Position numbers and translations under genes: made by a program
Assembly: GCF_002288925.2 (NCBI RefSeq)
Contig: NW_022097999.1
Span: forward strand, 15,350,654 to 15,414,653
Reading direction: 5' to 3'
Length of the DNA: 64,000 nt
Source of the DNA: Delphinapterus leucas
Taxonomy: Eukaryota; Chordata; Mammalia; Artiodactyla; Monodontidae
In this document: in pieces, positions 41,622 to 51,715 of the stretch
Layout of the letters: every line of letters begins with the position of its first letter
Position numbering within the stretch: the stretch's first letter is position 1
Notes under the pieces: generated by a model
The model's input: the letters and a program-made list of their open reading frames with translations, nothing else
The model's database searches: none
What the model was told of the DNA's origin: nothing

Positions 41622-42785
41622 AATGAGTGTTACATTATCTGCACACAACCCCACCCCCCAGTCAGAGCACTGATGCGGGTCCAAGGTGGCAGCCCGTGCG
41701 GCAGGAGGAGCCCAGGCTGGCGGGTTACTTAGCAGCATCAGATTGCAAAAATACCCCATCAAGCGATCATCTCTGCTCTGGGGGACTAAAGTGCTGGTTT
41801 CCAAGGCCCCTCCCTCTGCTGTGTCCCAGCTGAGCTTGAACAAATGTTCCTGATTTTCCTTCTCAATGGCTGATGAAATAGACCAGAAGAGCCGCCCTCT
41901 GGAAAGAGGGGTCCCTAAGAGGGGCAGTCCAGCCATCACTCTTTGCTCGTAGCGGAAAAGAGGAGGGAGTAAAAGCTGCACAGGCCTCCAGAGAAAGGTA
42001 ACATGCAAGCTTGTGGACAGAAATGGGGATCCCAGCAGGAACTGATCACCAACATCACCCTCTCCATCCCCAAACCGCAGTCTGATGGACGACAGGCACC
42101 TGGTTCACTTTGCCCTGTCAGGGCGGAGCGGGGCAAGATGGCCAGGAGCGGTGCCCCCCACTGCACAGAAGGCAGAGCAGGGCTGCCTAGCGCCCTAAAA
42201 TGTTAGACTCTCCTGACTTTAAGTTTCAAGCCCCCGCCTCCTCAACCGCCACCCCGGCCCCAGACCATTAAAAAGTCACTAATTCAAGGAGCTGTTTCCA
42301 GGCTGACAAGGCAGTTTTTAAAGGAGGAGAGGGTACTTCCTGGATTAGCCCAAGGTGTCCTAAGTCCAACTCCAGATGAACTGATGCTCCTAGAAAGTGG
42401 CCTGGAACTTTCACTGATATACCTCCATTTCAGCCGCAGGCTGGGTAAAGATACGCCAAGGGTCTGCCATTTGAATGGATCTGGGGACCAGACGACCAGG
42501 AGACACAGTGCCCAAGACCTGAAATTTTGCTGAATCAGAGACCTTGGAGTTTGCCTGGAAGCAGTCTGAGTCCACACATGATACTCCACATCCAAACAGG
42601 GACGTCAGCAGTCCCAGGGGTCTCAATTCCCTCCCACCTTCGGGCAGGTTGGGTGTGAGTGAGGTGCAGGGAGCAGGGGTAGAACGCAGAGCCGCCAGCC
42701 CTCTGGGGGCCCCTTGCTCACTCCCAGTTTCCAAGGGCAGGGCTGTTCCAGGCAGGCTTCCCTCCACAGAAAAACTAGAGTCATT
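41622..42785. other. Unassigned sequence
   Basis: About 1.16 kb with no gene or named repeat. ORFs of up to 148 codons overlap on both strands without splice framing. Confidence 0.4.
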
Positions 42786-42822
42786 AAAAACAAAACAAAA
42801 CAAAAAAACAAAACAACTCCTT
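42786..42822. repeat. (CAAAA)n A-rich simple repeat
   Basis: 'aaaaacaaaacaaaacaaaa' followed by more A-rich units. Confidence 0.85.
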
Positions 42823-43899
42823 TTGTTTTCTGGCCCCATGGAATGTCTTGAAGACAAATCCAGAGACAGCGGGCTTCTCCACCCTTTCCTCAGTCTCCTC
42901 CCTACTCATCTGTCCTCTTCTATTCAAAATAAAAACCATGCTGATCTTTCTTTGCAGCAACTTTGTCCTCGAGCAATTTGAGAGCATCCAACAAAAACAT
43001 TTGCTACACTGAAAGCAAGAACCTCAACTCTCTTTCAGGGACCACCCTTTTCCATCACCTTTGCAGGGGACTCTGGGAACATGAGAGGGGGGAGGGGGGC
43101 TGCCCAATGAGCCCACACTGGCATCCACGAGAAAGATGAAAACTTCCGCCAGCCACTATGAGACCAATGCACGTTCTTAGATTTGCTCATTTGTACTCAC
43201 TTGGGGTGCAGGGAAGAGGGAGGGAATTAGAGAGAAAGATGAGGCCACAGTGCTTCAGGGTCCCTCCAATGTCGAACAGCCCACACATGACAAAGATGAT
43301 GCTCTTCATAGATGCCAGCAGCCGTCTGGCTCCCTGAGGCCTTGGCACAGACCCACAGACTCAACACACAGGGGCCCTGAGGTCCCACAAGGGGACACGT
43401 GGCAGGTTTCCACCAATAATTGTGAAATGACCACATGAATGTGGCCTGTAGACTCCAGACCCCAAGAGGAAATGAAATTTACCACTTGAAACTGGACTGC
43501 TAAAGTCTTTAAGGGCCCCCATCAACCCCACCCTGTGCCTCCCAGTTTATTTGTGCCCAGAGAGGGGATTCACCCCCAAGACCCTCAACCCACCCACACC
43601 AGAAAGGGATCTGGCCAGATCCAGGGAACAAAGGTACAACCTTTACCAAAAGGGTGCATTCAGCGGTTTGGGTTTCAGACCCCAAAGAAACCTCAGAAAG
43701 TTAATACTCCCATACACTTACTCCACAACAATTCGCTGTTAATGTAAAGTTCCCCTCCTTTTTGTTTTTCTGGGGGTGAATTTTTTATTCACCCATACAT
43801 CCTGCCAGCTCCCCCAAGAAAAACCAGCTCCTGAGAGCCAAGCTTTCCAATACACAGCGCAGTTATAACTGGGGGCATCCCAGCCTCACACTCCGACCC
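42823..43899. other. Unassigned sequence flanking the CpG island
   Basis: About 1.1 kb, no named repeat. A perfect 8-bp hairpin ('gggtgaat' 43774-43781, 'attcaccc' 43787-43794, T5 loop) lies here. On the minus strand near 43,200-43,310 there is a pyrimidine tract and a GTGAGTAC donor-like word, but no reading frame that I trust. Confidence 0.4.
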
Positions 43900-44050
43900 T
43901 CTGCCCCATTGCGGTTGCGGTGGGGGTGCTCCTCAGGGCTGGCCCCTCGTGTGTTGGGGGTTGGTCTGCGGTTGTCGGTCCTGGATTTCGGTGCATTTGT
44001 CTCGCAGGAACCAGAACTCGCCTTCCTGTGGGTGAAACGGCCAGGGAAGG

Positions 44051-44065
44051 GCGCCCCCTCGCGGG
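44051..44065 (-). promoter_or_regulatory. Possible CTCF binding site
   Basis: The minus strand reads 'cccgcgagggggcgc', close to the CTCF core (CCGCGNGGNGGCRS-like). It sits on the gene-body shoulder of the CpG island. This is a motif match by eye only. Confidence 0.45.
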
Positions 44066-44265
44066 AGCGAACTCACCTCAATCCAGCCGGGACTCAAAGC
44101 CGGCGCGAACCCACCCGTGCCCTCCAACCCTTCAAGCGGACTCCCGCTGCGCCCCCTAAATCTGGACGTGCTCGAGCCTCGGATCCAACGAGCACCCAAC
44201 GGAGTCTCTGCTTCCCCAAACCGCACACACCGAGTACGGAATAAAGGGGGCCCCGAAGGAAAGCG

Positions 44266-44290
44266 TGGCGCCCCCGCCCCGCCCCGCTTC
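44266..44290. promoter_or_regulatory. Cluster of GC boxes (SP/KLF-type sites)
   Basis: Three consecutive CCGCCCC-type words ('cccccgccccgccccgcttc') lie within the CpG island. Confidence 0.6.
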
Positions 44291-44784
44291 CAGGGACTCC
44301 GAAGGCGACCCGCCCTCAGTGGCCCTGCTGGGCCCGGCAATCCTCACGGCCCGGATCCTCGCTCCTAATCCTTAGTCCCTACCTGCCCCCCTACAGAGTG
44401 GCATGGCGCGCACCGCCTCCCTCAGGACGCAGCCCTCGCCAAGACCCCGACTTGTAACCACACCTGCCACCCCCGCCATTCTGCTGCCCCCCCCTCACCC
44501 CCAACCACCCGCCCAGAGCGCCAAGCAGCGCTGCACCTGTCCCGGGGGAAGCCTCTGGCCCTCGGCGGATTCGGGGCAGGGATGGGGGCGAGCACGTCTC
44601 CCCCCGCCCCTTCCCCAGCCTAGCCGAAGTAGAACTTGAACATCCTGGGATCCCCCCCATTCCACCCCCACCCCCGCCGTGCCCAACAGTCGCCCGGGGG
44701 GAGGCGGGAAGCGCGCTTGGGCCCCTAAGTCCCCCGGGGCGCGGCGGCGGGCGCACGGAGGGCACTGAGGTGCGGAACCCCTAC

Positions 44785-45200
44785 CTTCCAGCGGCAGTGG
44801 CCGGATCCCGCGCCAACTCCAGTCGGCGGCCGCGGGGGAAACTTTCCCCGGGCGGAGAAGCGCACTCGCAACTTCCTAGGCACCGGCTGCCTTCCCGGCG
44901 GTGGCGGCGGCGGCGCGTCCGGGGACCGGCTGGCGAGAGGCGGCGGCGGCGCTCGCTCGGGGCTCGGGGCTGGGGCTCGGGCTCGGGCGGCCTCGCGCGG
45001 CTCCGCGGTGGATCACTAGGCGCTGCGTCCGCCCCGCAGCCTGGAGCCCCCGAGACGCCGGCGGCAGCTGCAGCCGCCCGCCCGCCGGCCCCACCTCCCC
45101 GCCACGGCTCCGTCCCTCCCTCCCTCTCCCCCGAGCTCCCTCCCTCCCCAAACCTCCTCCCCTTCAGTCTCCAGTCGCCGCCGCCGCCGCCGCCGCTGCC
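44785..45200 (-). other. Predicted first exon of the minus-strand gene (mostly or wholly 5' UTR)
   Basis: The 3' edge is set by the donor GCTGGAAG|GTAGGGGT on the minus strand (GT at + 44,783-44,784). The 5' edge (TSS) is only a guess within the CpG-rich core. The minus frame that ends at the donor is open for about 195 codons up to an ATG at 45,368. That frame is dominated by Gly, Ala, Arg and Pro, contains no other Met and has no known domain, so I treat the exon as untranslated or only weakly supported coding. If translated in that frame it ends with two bases of a codon, which matches the entry phase of the exon at 11,702. It contains the CGG repeat. Confidence 0.45.
44899..44993. repeat. 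GGC repeats and GGGCTC hexamer run
   Basis: 'ggcggtggcggcggcggcgc' near 44,898, 'aggcggcggcggcgctcgct' near 44,939, then four to five 'gggctc'-type units to about 44,987. GC-rich low-complexity sequence in the promoter core. Confidence 0.8.
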
Positions 45201-45209
45201 GCCGCTGCC
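45174..45209 (-). repeat. CGG trinucleotide repeat (CCG on plus)
   Basis: The plus strand has about seven uninterrupted 'gcc' units followed by two 'gct'-interrupted blocks. On the transcribed minus strand this reads CGG with CAG-type interruptions, inside or just upstream of predicted exon 1. The short length implies a stable allele. Confidence 0.85.
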
Positions 45210-45350
45210 TTGGCGGCCGACGTGAAGGCACGTCTCCTCCGGCGAGCTGCCCCACTTGCCCCCTCCCGGGCTTGGTCCAGCATCCAGGCCTCGCTCCGGG
45301 GGCCCCTGGGGCCACCCTCTGCCCTTCTCCCCTTCTGTCACCCCTGCCCT

Positions 45351-46869
45351 CCTCCCCACTCTGCTCACAGGCCCTCGCTTCGTCTGAATTCAGGAGATCC
45401 GTAGGGGGAGTGGGGAGCTGGGCGCGCTAGACCGGAGTATTTATTCCAGGGAAACTTCCACGCTGCCCCCCGACCTCCGTGGCCGGACCGCAGGGCTGCG
45501 GGCTGGGATGATCCCCCATCCGGACCTCGCTCCTCATCTTCCCGCTGCCCTGGAAGGACCTGTTGAAAGCCAGGGTGATTCACCCTCCCTGGGCTGCTTT
45601 TGACCGATGCTGTTAATAGAGGAGACTGGAGGGGTTGCAGCAAGAGGTTGGGGACGTGGGGGTGCCCACCCCAGACCAGATGCAAACGACTTGATTGCAA
45701 GAGGCCAGACCTGTGTCTCCATCTCAGGGCTTACCTTTTCATCTTTGTACCACTGCCTGAGCCACAGGCCCCCTCCCCAGCCACTGACACATGACTTCAC
45801 CAAGACATTTAACCTCTGAACCTCTTCTGTGAAGTAGCTACCCACCGCCTGCCCCAGACAAAATGGGCAAGCAAGCAGATCAAAGCAGACAGCCCAAGTG
45901 AAAGTGCTCTCTAACCCCCCAGAGGAGAGGGGCTCAGACTGCCCACTCCTTGTACCTGGGCAACAATTTTTTGAGTCCCAGCTCTGAAGATTCCACACCC
46001 AGTGCCTGCCTGCCAGGACATTCAAACACACAAGCTCTGCAGGAGGGCCCTTTGTCAACTGATTTGCACTAGGGGGTGAGTGACTGATAGGAGTTGAACC
46101 TACTCCAGCCTTGGACAGGAATGTTGGTGACGTCAGGCCACAGGGCAGCATTTGCAGGGGCAGGAAGTCACTGCCTTTCCTTGCCCACATTCCAGGAAAA
46201 GGATACATCCTTCTAAGGACTTGGAAGATGTCAGGTCCTTTCAACTATTTCACTGAGTAAATTGAGGAGGGCCTAATACAGTAGAGGTGTGGCTGGAAGA
46301 ACAAAACCTGGATCCACAGTTTTCAAATGGACCCAGAGTGAGCAATCCTTAACCCAAGGGAAGAAAAATCTCTACTAATGCAATTTCTGTAAAACAAGGA
46401 CAAGGAAAACTTGAAAGGGCTTCAGGCTCCACATTCACCCCTTCAGCTGCCAAAACAGTGTTGGGGGAGAGGCTGACCATTTGCCCTGAGAAACCTCACA
46501 GGCTCTTCGTTTCTGGAATGCTGTTGGAAGAGGCCGTCTGTGTGCGCCTCCTTGGATGCAAGGCACCACATAAATTTAAAGAGGAAAAAAGCATTGAACC
46601 TACCATGAGGGTGCTGGGGCCCAGGAGGTGGAGGCCAGGGGCAGCGGGAGGGATGGATGGAGTTTCTGGGGATCCACAGGATTGGCAGAAGCAGGCGGGA
46701 GGAAGTGGGAGAAAGGAACACATGGAGGTGAGGACAGGGCAGGCCATTTGGACAGTCAGACACCCAGCTGGGAGGAGAGCTCTAGTTCCAAGTCAGAGTT
46801 TCCCAGACCTCAGCAGTTCTCTGCCTCCGTTGAGAATCTGGCCCTATCTGCACACCAGGTAGAACCATT
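45351..46869. other. Unassigned sequence upstream of the promoter
   Basis: About 1.5 kb with no well supported repeat; a decayed forward MIR may lie near 45,790-45,840. A minus-strand 236-codon ORF at 45,534-46,244 has no domain, signal or splice context that I recognise, and I consider it chance. Confidence 0.4.
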
Positions 46870-47110
46870 TGCTTAATCGCTTTCTTTAAATCAACTCTTG
46901 GGTTTTTTATTTGCTTGTTTTATCTTTTTTTTTTAAGTAAATGTGCATGTTTTACAAAGAAATGTTACAGCATTACCATAAATGGAAAATGGGCATCACA
47001 TTACTATAAATAGAAGGTAACCATAAAAATGAATACAATGCAAATAAAACGGTGTTATTAAATTCTAGCAATATATATTTAACCACAGTAAAAAAAAAAG
47101 AAAACTCCAA
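46870..47110. other. AT-rich unassigned block
   Basis: T-rich and A-rich runs (46,926-46,936; 47,091-47,101) flank complex AT-rich sequence. The right end 'caatatatatttaaccacag' with poly(A) resembles a retroelement tail, but I cannot name a family. Confidence 0.35.
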
Positions 47111-47844
47111 CACAATACTGCTGCTTAGGGAAAGTGTGAAGCCAGAGGCCCCACTGTCTCTGGAAAAGGGAGATTAACAGGGATAGAAAGGTGTTAAGGA
47201 CACAGCAACAATAAACCAAGACTCCAAGTTGTGATCAAAAGGGCTGAGAGTTGGAAAGGGATGCCCACCCTTCCTTCCCAGGAGGCCTGTCAGGGTACTG
47301 AAGACCCCTTATATCTCCTTCACTATCTCTACTGCCCCACAATCAGGAAACACAATTCTGAATATATTAGCTAAGAAGTACTTTCTGGCCAAAGTCAGGA
47401 ACCCTAAGAGTTTAGTCCTGGATGAGAGAAGGTGATCCGGGTTACAGAGAGCCGGCCTCCCTCCTGCTCACAGGATGGCCTTGGTGAAGTCCTGCCTTGT
47501 CTGGCCTCAGTGTGGCCACCTGCACCACAAGGGCCCAGGGCAAATGGCTTCTAGAATCCTTTTTGGTATCCTTTGATAAAAGCAAGAAAGGAACCAAATT
47601 TGTGGCTTGTTGGGAAACAGAGAGGGAGAAGGCTTTACTGAGGAGAGAGGCCGGAAAAGGGAGAAAATGTTGGGAGTGGGGAGGGATGAGGGTCAGCAGT
47701 CCCCAGGAGGGAGTGAAGGTGGTGTTAAGACCACTGCTGACCAATTGGAGTCTAGGTGGTCATGAACCCAGAAGTGGCCTGGCCCAGAAGGTTCTAGATT
47801 CCCCATTTGCCCACCCTGGAAGGAATCTTGTGGAGAATTCACTG
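47111..47844. other. Unassigned sequence
   Basis: About 730 bases. A 116-codon plus-strand ORF (47,497-47,847) shows no recognisable feature. Confidence 0.4.
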
Positions 47845-47985
47845 TAATCCAACCACTTCATCTTACAGATGGGGAAATTGAGGAAGAACCACAGACTATC
47901 GTCTCCTACTCGTGGTCAGAGAGCTGGGCATTGAACCAGGCCTCCTGACTCCGAGGCCAGGGCCCTTTCTACTCCCCTGGTGTTT
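47845..47985 (-). mobile_element. MIR SINE
   Basis: 'catcttacagatggggaaat' near 47859, 'tgaggaag', then 'gggcattgaaccaggcctcc' near 47927 are reverse-complement MIR. Confidence 0.8.
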
Positions 47986-48204
47986 GGGGGTCTAGTAGAA
48001 ATAGTTCTTCTGAAAATATTCACCTCTTCTCCAAGGGGGCTCTTAGACTTCATTTTTCTCCGTCATCTGGGAAAAAAAAATGTTGAATTGGTGTGAAAGC
48101 CCCAAACTCACCTGAGTGTGACCAGGTGGGCAACCCAGGTATTGTGCTCCAGCCACTGGCACAGGACACCTAGGGTGAGCAGCCACACATTGGTACCTTG
48201 GGGG

Positions 48205-48345
48205 CACTAATGCAGAGCAAAGAGCTCCAAACCACGAGTCCACAGACCGAAGTTCCAGTCCTGGCCATCTTGACAATTCTCTTCCCTCTCCAGGCCTCAG
48301 TGTTCCCATCGGTAAAATGAGTGAGATGTGTGGGCGGGATCAGTG
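48205..48345 (+). mobile_element. MIR SINE
   Basis: 'aagttccagtcctggccatc' near 48251, 'tccaggcctcagtgttccca' near 48290 and 'tcggtaaaatgagtgagatg' are forward MIR. Confidence 0.75.
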
Positions 48346-48559
48346 GGTTTCAAGTCAGCCTGGCAGTTCCCACTCCTAGGTACCTAACGATCGTGGAAGA
48401 GGGAGGGAAACTTCCCTCCCAGCTTTAGCCAGAAGCAGGTTCCCTTTTCATCTGTTTTGTACGCTGGTGTCTCACATAAGATTTCAAGGAGAAAGTGTCC
48501 TTCACTTAAAAAGAATTCGAAATCACTAGATTTGCTTCTAACATTTATAAATTTATGGC

Positions 48560-48655
48560 TAATCAGACTGTAAGCCTCTCAAGTACTGGGGCCCTGCCTT
48601 GTCCATCTCCAGGGCCTTTGCACCTGGCAGAGCCAGCGCTCAGGGGATGTTGGGT
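48560..48655 (+). mobile_element. L2 3'-end fragment
   Basis: 'gactgtaagcctctcaagta' near 48567, followed by 'ctggggccctgccttgtcca', matches 'tgtaagctccatgagggcagg' in decayed form. Confidence 0.55.
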
Positions 48656-48835
48656 GCCACTTCCTAACTGTGCCACCTTGAACTGTCCACTTAAAAACTC
48701 TCTGAGCCTCAGTGAATTGATGCGTTTCTAGATGGGAATTGTAAACGCACCTCTGGCATGGGGTGGCTGTGAGAGTCTCATGGAAAGCCCCTGGCATATA
48801 ATAAATGTTCAGTCAAGGTGAGCCTAATGTGTGAA
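48656..48835 (+). mobile_element. MIR SINE
   Basis: 'cctaactgtgccaccttgaa' near 48663, 'actctctgagcctcagtgaa' near 48698 and 'cccctggcatataataaatg' near 48787 are forward MIR. Confidence 0.75.
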
Positions 48836-48904
48836 TGGATGGCTGGATGAACACTGGCCGGGCTGGATCCTTTCCCCAGGAGGCATCTTGACCTTCCAAC
48901 CTAG

Positions 48905-49150
48905 CTTTTGCAAGGCAGCCTGCGTTTTAAATATTTAATCACTGCCTCCCTGATTTTTTTATGAATTGTCTCTTTTTATATGTAATTTGCAATCATTTCT
49001 CCCAAAATGACAGTTCATTAAACGTACAACTGAGTGTGATTGAATTTGTTTATCTTTGCCATGATTGTCATAGAAATAAATTTGCAAATCCCAGGAACAT
49101 CCTTTGGAGCTTTGATGAATATAGTTTTGACCCTCCCAGACCTGGACCAG
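48905..49150. promoter_or_regulatory. Candidate conserved regulatory block
   Basis: About 245 strongly AT-rich yet complex bases with no repeat signature ('tttaaatatttaatcactgc' near 48926, 'atatgtaatttgcaatcatt' near 48978). The abrupt contrast with GC-rich flanks resembles a conserved non-coding element. This is an inference. Confidence 0.3.
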
Positions 49151-49559
49151 TTACAGGGTCCTCCTCTTTCTCTCTTTTTCTCCCTCCAGCAAGCTACCCA
49201 CAGACACTGGCCAGCCTCTCTGAGGTTTTCAGCACCAGGCCCAAGGGCCTGTCTGCCAAGGTCCTCCTCCATTCCCAGGAATGCTGCTGGCTGGGAGCTG
49301 GAAGAAAGGGAAGGCCCATGTGCTCCCTCCCCCCAGCCCTCTGCAGGAAAAGAGGTGGATTCTGGATGGTTGCACTGGGAGGGGCCCAGGGTCAAGCTTC
49401 CTCTGGGTGCTTTGTAGCCCAGCTTTCCAGAAAGCAGCTCCCTGGAATAGATCCTGCCAGATAAGGATACTTCTGAACCTTCATCATCACCTTCATTTTC
49501 TTTATTAACTGCTAGTAAGTAATGCAATACTAGTAGCTACCATTCATGGAGTGCTCACT
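49151..49559. other. Unassigned sequence
   Basis: About 400 bases; overlapping ORFs up to 169 codons on both strands but no gene evidence. Confidence 0.4.
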
Positions 49560-49694
49560 TGGGTAGAAGGTCAGGTTATAAGGTTGGATAAACCCAGGTT
49601 CAAAGCCTGGCTCTTTTGTTTACCAGCTGTGTGGCTTTGGGCAAGTTACTTTCCCTCTCTGTGCTTTAGACTCCTAATCTTTAACAGGAGGAAT
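49560..49694 (+). mobile_element. MIR SINE
   Basis: 'caggttcaaagcctggctct' near 49596, 'gctgtgtggctttgggcaag' near 49626 and 'actttccctctctgtgcttt' are forward MIR. Confidence 0.85.
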
Positions 49695-49865
49695 GTGTAC
49701 TATATGCCAGGCATTGTGATTATGCTGTTAAAGCACCAGCTCTCTAAGCCTCCAAACAACTCCATTAGGTAGGGATGGCTAGGAAGCCTGTTTTACAGAG
49801 AGGGAAACTCAGAGACCTCCCATAAATTGTCCAGCAAAAAAAGAACAGGGATTCAAACCTTTCCC
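49695..49865 (-). mobile_element. MIR SINE
   Basis: 'atatgccaggcattgtgatt' near 49702 and 'ctgttttacagagagggaaa' near 49788 are reverse-complement MIR, directly abutting the forward copy. Confidence 0.75.
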
Positions 49866-49909
49866 TTTTCATTACCTTTGGAACCATATGCTCATAAGAC
49901 AGGGAGAGA

Positions 49910-50110
49910 GTGCTAGGCAGGAAAGAGGTCAGGAGAAGACCTGAGACCATCCTGGCATTGAACTTTCTGGCCGTGTGACCTTGGCCAAGTGGCCTAACTT
50001 CTCTCAACCTCCCTCTTCTTTTCTAAAGGGAGATGATAACATCTACCCCACAGGGCGGTGGTAAACATTGAAGGAGATGATATCTGCAAAGGGGCTTTGA
50101 AAACCAGAAA
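49910..50110 (+). mobile_element. MIR SINE
   Basis: 'ggccgtgtgaccttggccaa' near 49969, 'taaagggagatgataacatc' near 50024 and 'acagggcggtggtaaacatt' near 50050 are forward MIR. Confidence 0.85.
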
Positions 50111-50184
50111 GCAAGTAAAAAATCTAAGTTCTGGGTCTTCAAATCATCTTTATCATCCATGTTTAGAACGCAGGGTCCCCCCGG

Positions 50185-50330
50185 TACAATTCAGTCATCC
50201 AGTAAATATTCGTGAAGGTGCAACTGTGGATCAGGAACTGGCTCCACACCTGAACATCCAAACCTGAGTAGTAACGGAGAATGTGTACGGTCCCTACCTT
50301 CATTTGATGACTGAACAATCAACACAATCA
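50185..50330 (-). mobile_element. L2 3'-end fragment
   Basis: 'attcagtcatccagtaaata' near 50188, then 'tcaggaactggctc' and 'acggtccctaccttcatttg' near 50287, are decayed reverse-complement L2. Confidence 0.55.
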
Positions 50331-50495
50331 GAAAATTTTTAAAGACTCATGTTGTGCAGTAGCCCTCTTAGTTTACAGACGAAAACACTGACGTGAAGTC
50401 CAGGGTGGGCAGGGGCCACTTATCTAAGATCTGCCAGCAAGTTGACTTCAGGGTTTAGGGGAATTTGGGTCCTGCTTCCAAATGGGTATTCTTTT

Positions 50496-50697
50496 TTTTT
50501 TTTTTGCATTACGCGGGCCTCTCACTGTTGTGGCCTCTCCCGTTGCGGAGCACAGGCTCCGGACGCGCAGGCTCAGCGGCCATGGCTCACGGGCCCAGCT
50601 GCTCCGCGGCATGTGGGATCTTCCCGGACCGGGGCACGAACCCGTGTCCCCTGCATCGGCAGGCGGACTCTCAACCACTGCGCCACCAGGGAAGCCC
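50496..50697 (-). mobile_element. CHR-type SINE, short young form
   Basis: On the minus strand it begins 'gggcttccctggtggcgcag' (ending 50697), with a T run at its other end. The perfect 13-bp duplication 'tgggtattctttt' is at 50483-50495 and 50698-50710. Confidence 0.95.
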
Positions 50698-50710
50698 TGG
50701 GTATTCTTTT

Positions 50711-51044
50711 GAACAAACCACCTGCCTCATTTTCTGCTCTCGGAAGGAGTGGATACTGTCTCCCCTCTATGAACTATTAGTCCCCACACCTTTGCTCCCT
50801 AAACTAAGAGCCTATGTCCACCCTTTCTACTCTGATGCAAGCAACTCCCGAAGAAGGACTTGGCAATGCACTTTACTGGTCAATCGGGGGCCTCAGGCAA
50901 CATCCAGGAATTGCCCTAGACATGGGTCTTTGGCCAAGGGCTCTTCCGCCCATGGGCAGTGGACACCTCATCCGGGACATTTAAGCCAGCAGGGACGTCG
51001 TGGGGGTTACGATCAGTTTCCTTGCAGTGTCAGCATGTTGCAGC
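50711..51044. other. Unassigned sequence
   Basis: About 330 bases; nothing recognised. Confidence 0.4.
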
Positions 51045-51215
51045 TCTTGGACTCCAGGCCAGGTCAGACCTGGGCTGTGACTTAACTTCCCTGAAGATCA
51101 GTTTCCTCCTCTGCAAAACGAAGATAGTAACTACCTCTTGGGGTTTCGGAAGGTTCGTTGAAATAGCACACGTAAAGTGCTTCCAGTGGGCACAGGCTAA
51201 GTAAGTATTCAAGAC
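51045..51215 (+). mobile_element. MIR SINE
   Basis: 'gggctgtgacttaacttccc' near 51072, 'tcctcctctgcaaaacgaag' near 51104 and 'aagtgcttccagtgggcaca' near 51175 are forward MIR. Confidence 0.8.
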
Positions 51216-51299
51216 TGTTCTACCTATTTTCCTTGTAGACCAAGTCTCACTGATGCACGAAGCATTGCGAACCTACTGTGTGCTTAGAGGGAGGCTAAG

Positions 51300-51565
51300 C
51301 TGCAAAGGCCACAGCCAAGAACTTTATCGAGCTCTTACTAAACCCCAGGCACCTCACTAAACACAGTACCTCCATTTATTCCTCCCAAAAATCCTATGAG
51401 GAAGAGTCTATGATTGTCCCCCTTTTACAGAGGCTTCGAAAACTGAGGCTCAGAGAGGTTATGTTGCCTGTCCTCGACGCCCTAGCTGGTGAGGGGCACA
51501 GCTGGAATTTGAACCCAGGCAGTCAGTCATATTCCAGAGCCCAATTTCTATATCCTGACTCACTG
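51300..51565 (-). mobile_element. MIR SINE, full length
   Basis: 'aaaccccaggcacctcacta' near 51340, 'cccttttacagaggcttcga' near 51420, 'actgaggctcagagaggtta' near 51441 and 'gaatttgaacccaggcagtc' near 51505 are reverse-complement MIR. Confidence 0.9.
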
Positions 51566-51574
51566 CTTCATACC

Positions 51575-51715
51575 CAGGTCTCTCTGTTTTTCCCAATAAT
51601 CCTGTGGTTATTAGTGTTGTCCCCATTTTACAGATGAGCAAAATGAGGTTCAGGGAGGTGGAGTAACTCACCGGTCAGGGCAGCAGCAGAGCTAGAAAGA
51701 ACCCTAGAGGCTCTG
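51575..51715 (-). mobile_element. MIR SINE
   Basis: 'ccccattttacagatgagca' near 51620 then 'aaatgaggttcagggaggtg' is a second minus-strand MIR in tandem. Confidence 0.85.

Larger units (their letters stand above)
43900..45350 (-). promoter_or_regulatory. CpG island promoter, probably of a minus-strand gene
   Basis: CpG dinucleotides, nearly absent elsewhere in the window, become very frequent here, and the interior (about 44,700-45,240) is extremely GC-rich. Clustered GC boxes lie at 44,266-44,290 and repeated 'ggctcggg' words near 44,957-44,985. There is no TATA box, as is usual for CpG-island promoters. The only strong splice donor in the core is on the minus strand at 44,783-44,784, which sets the likely direction. 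A divergent plus-strand transcript cannot be excluded. Confidence 0.8.

Noticed and set aside
43195..43330. Minus-strand short frame (about 40 codons) with a GTGAGTAC donor-like word
   Set aside because: The same bases read as a pyrimidine tract plus acceptor, the upstream acceptor is poor and the peptide is unrecognised, so exon status is ambiguous.
43774..43794. Perfect 8-bp hairpin with T5 loop
   Set aside because: Could be read as a terminator-like structure, but eukaryotic Pol II does not use such signals, and a single 8-bp stem is unremarkable in 64 kb.
44781..45368. Minus-strand 195-codon ORF as a protein start
   Set aside because: Low-complexity Gly/Ala/Arg/Pro sequence in a CpG island with its only Met at the far end; I use it only to note splice phase, not as a coding call.
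45534..46244. Minus-strand 236-codon ORF upstream of the CpG island
   Set aside because: No recognisable domain, signal peptide or splice context; the composition fits a chance open frame in stop-poor DNA.
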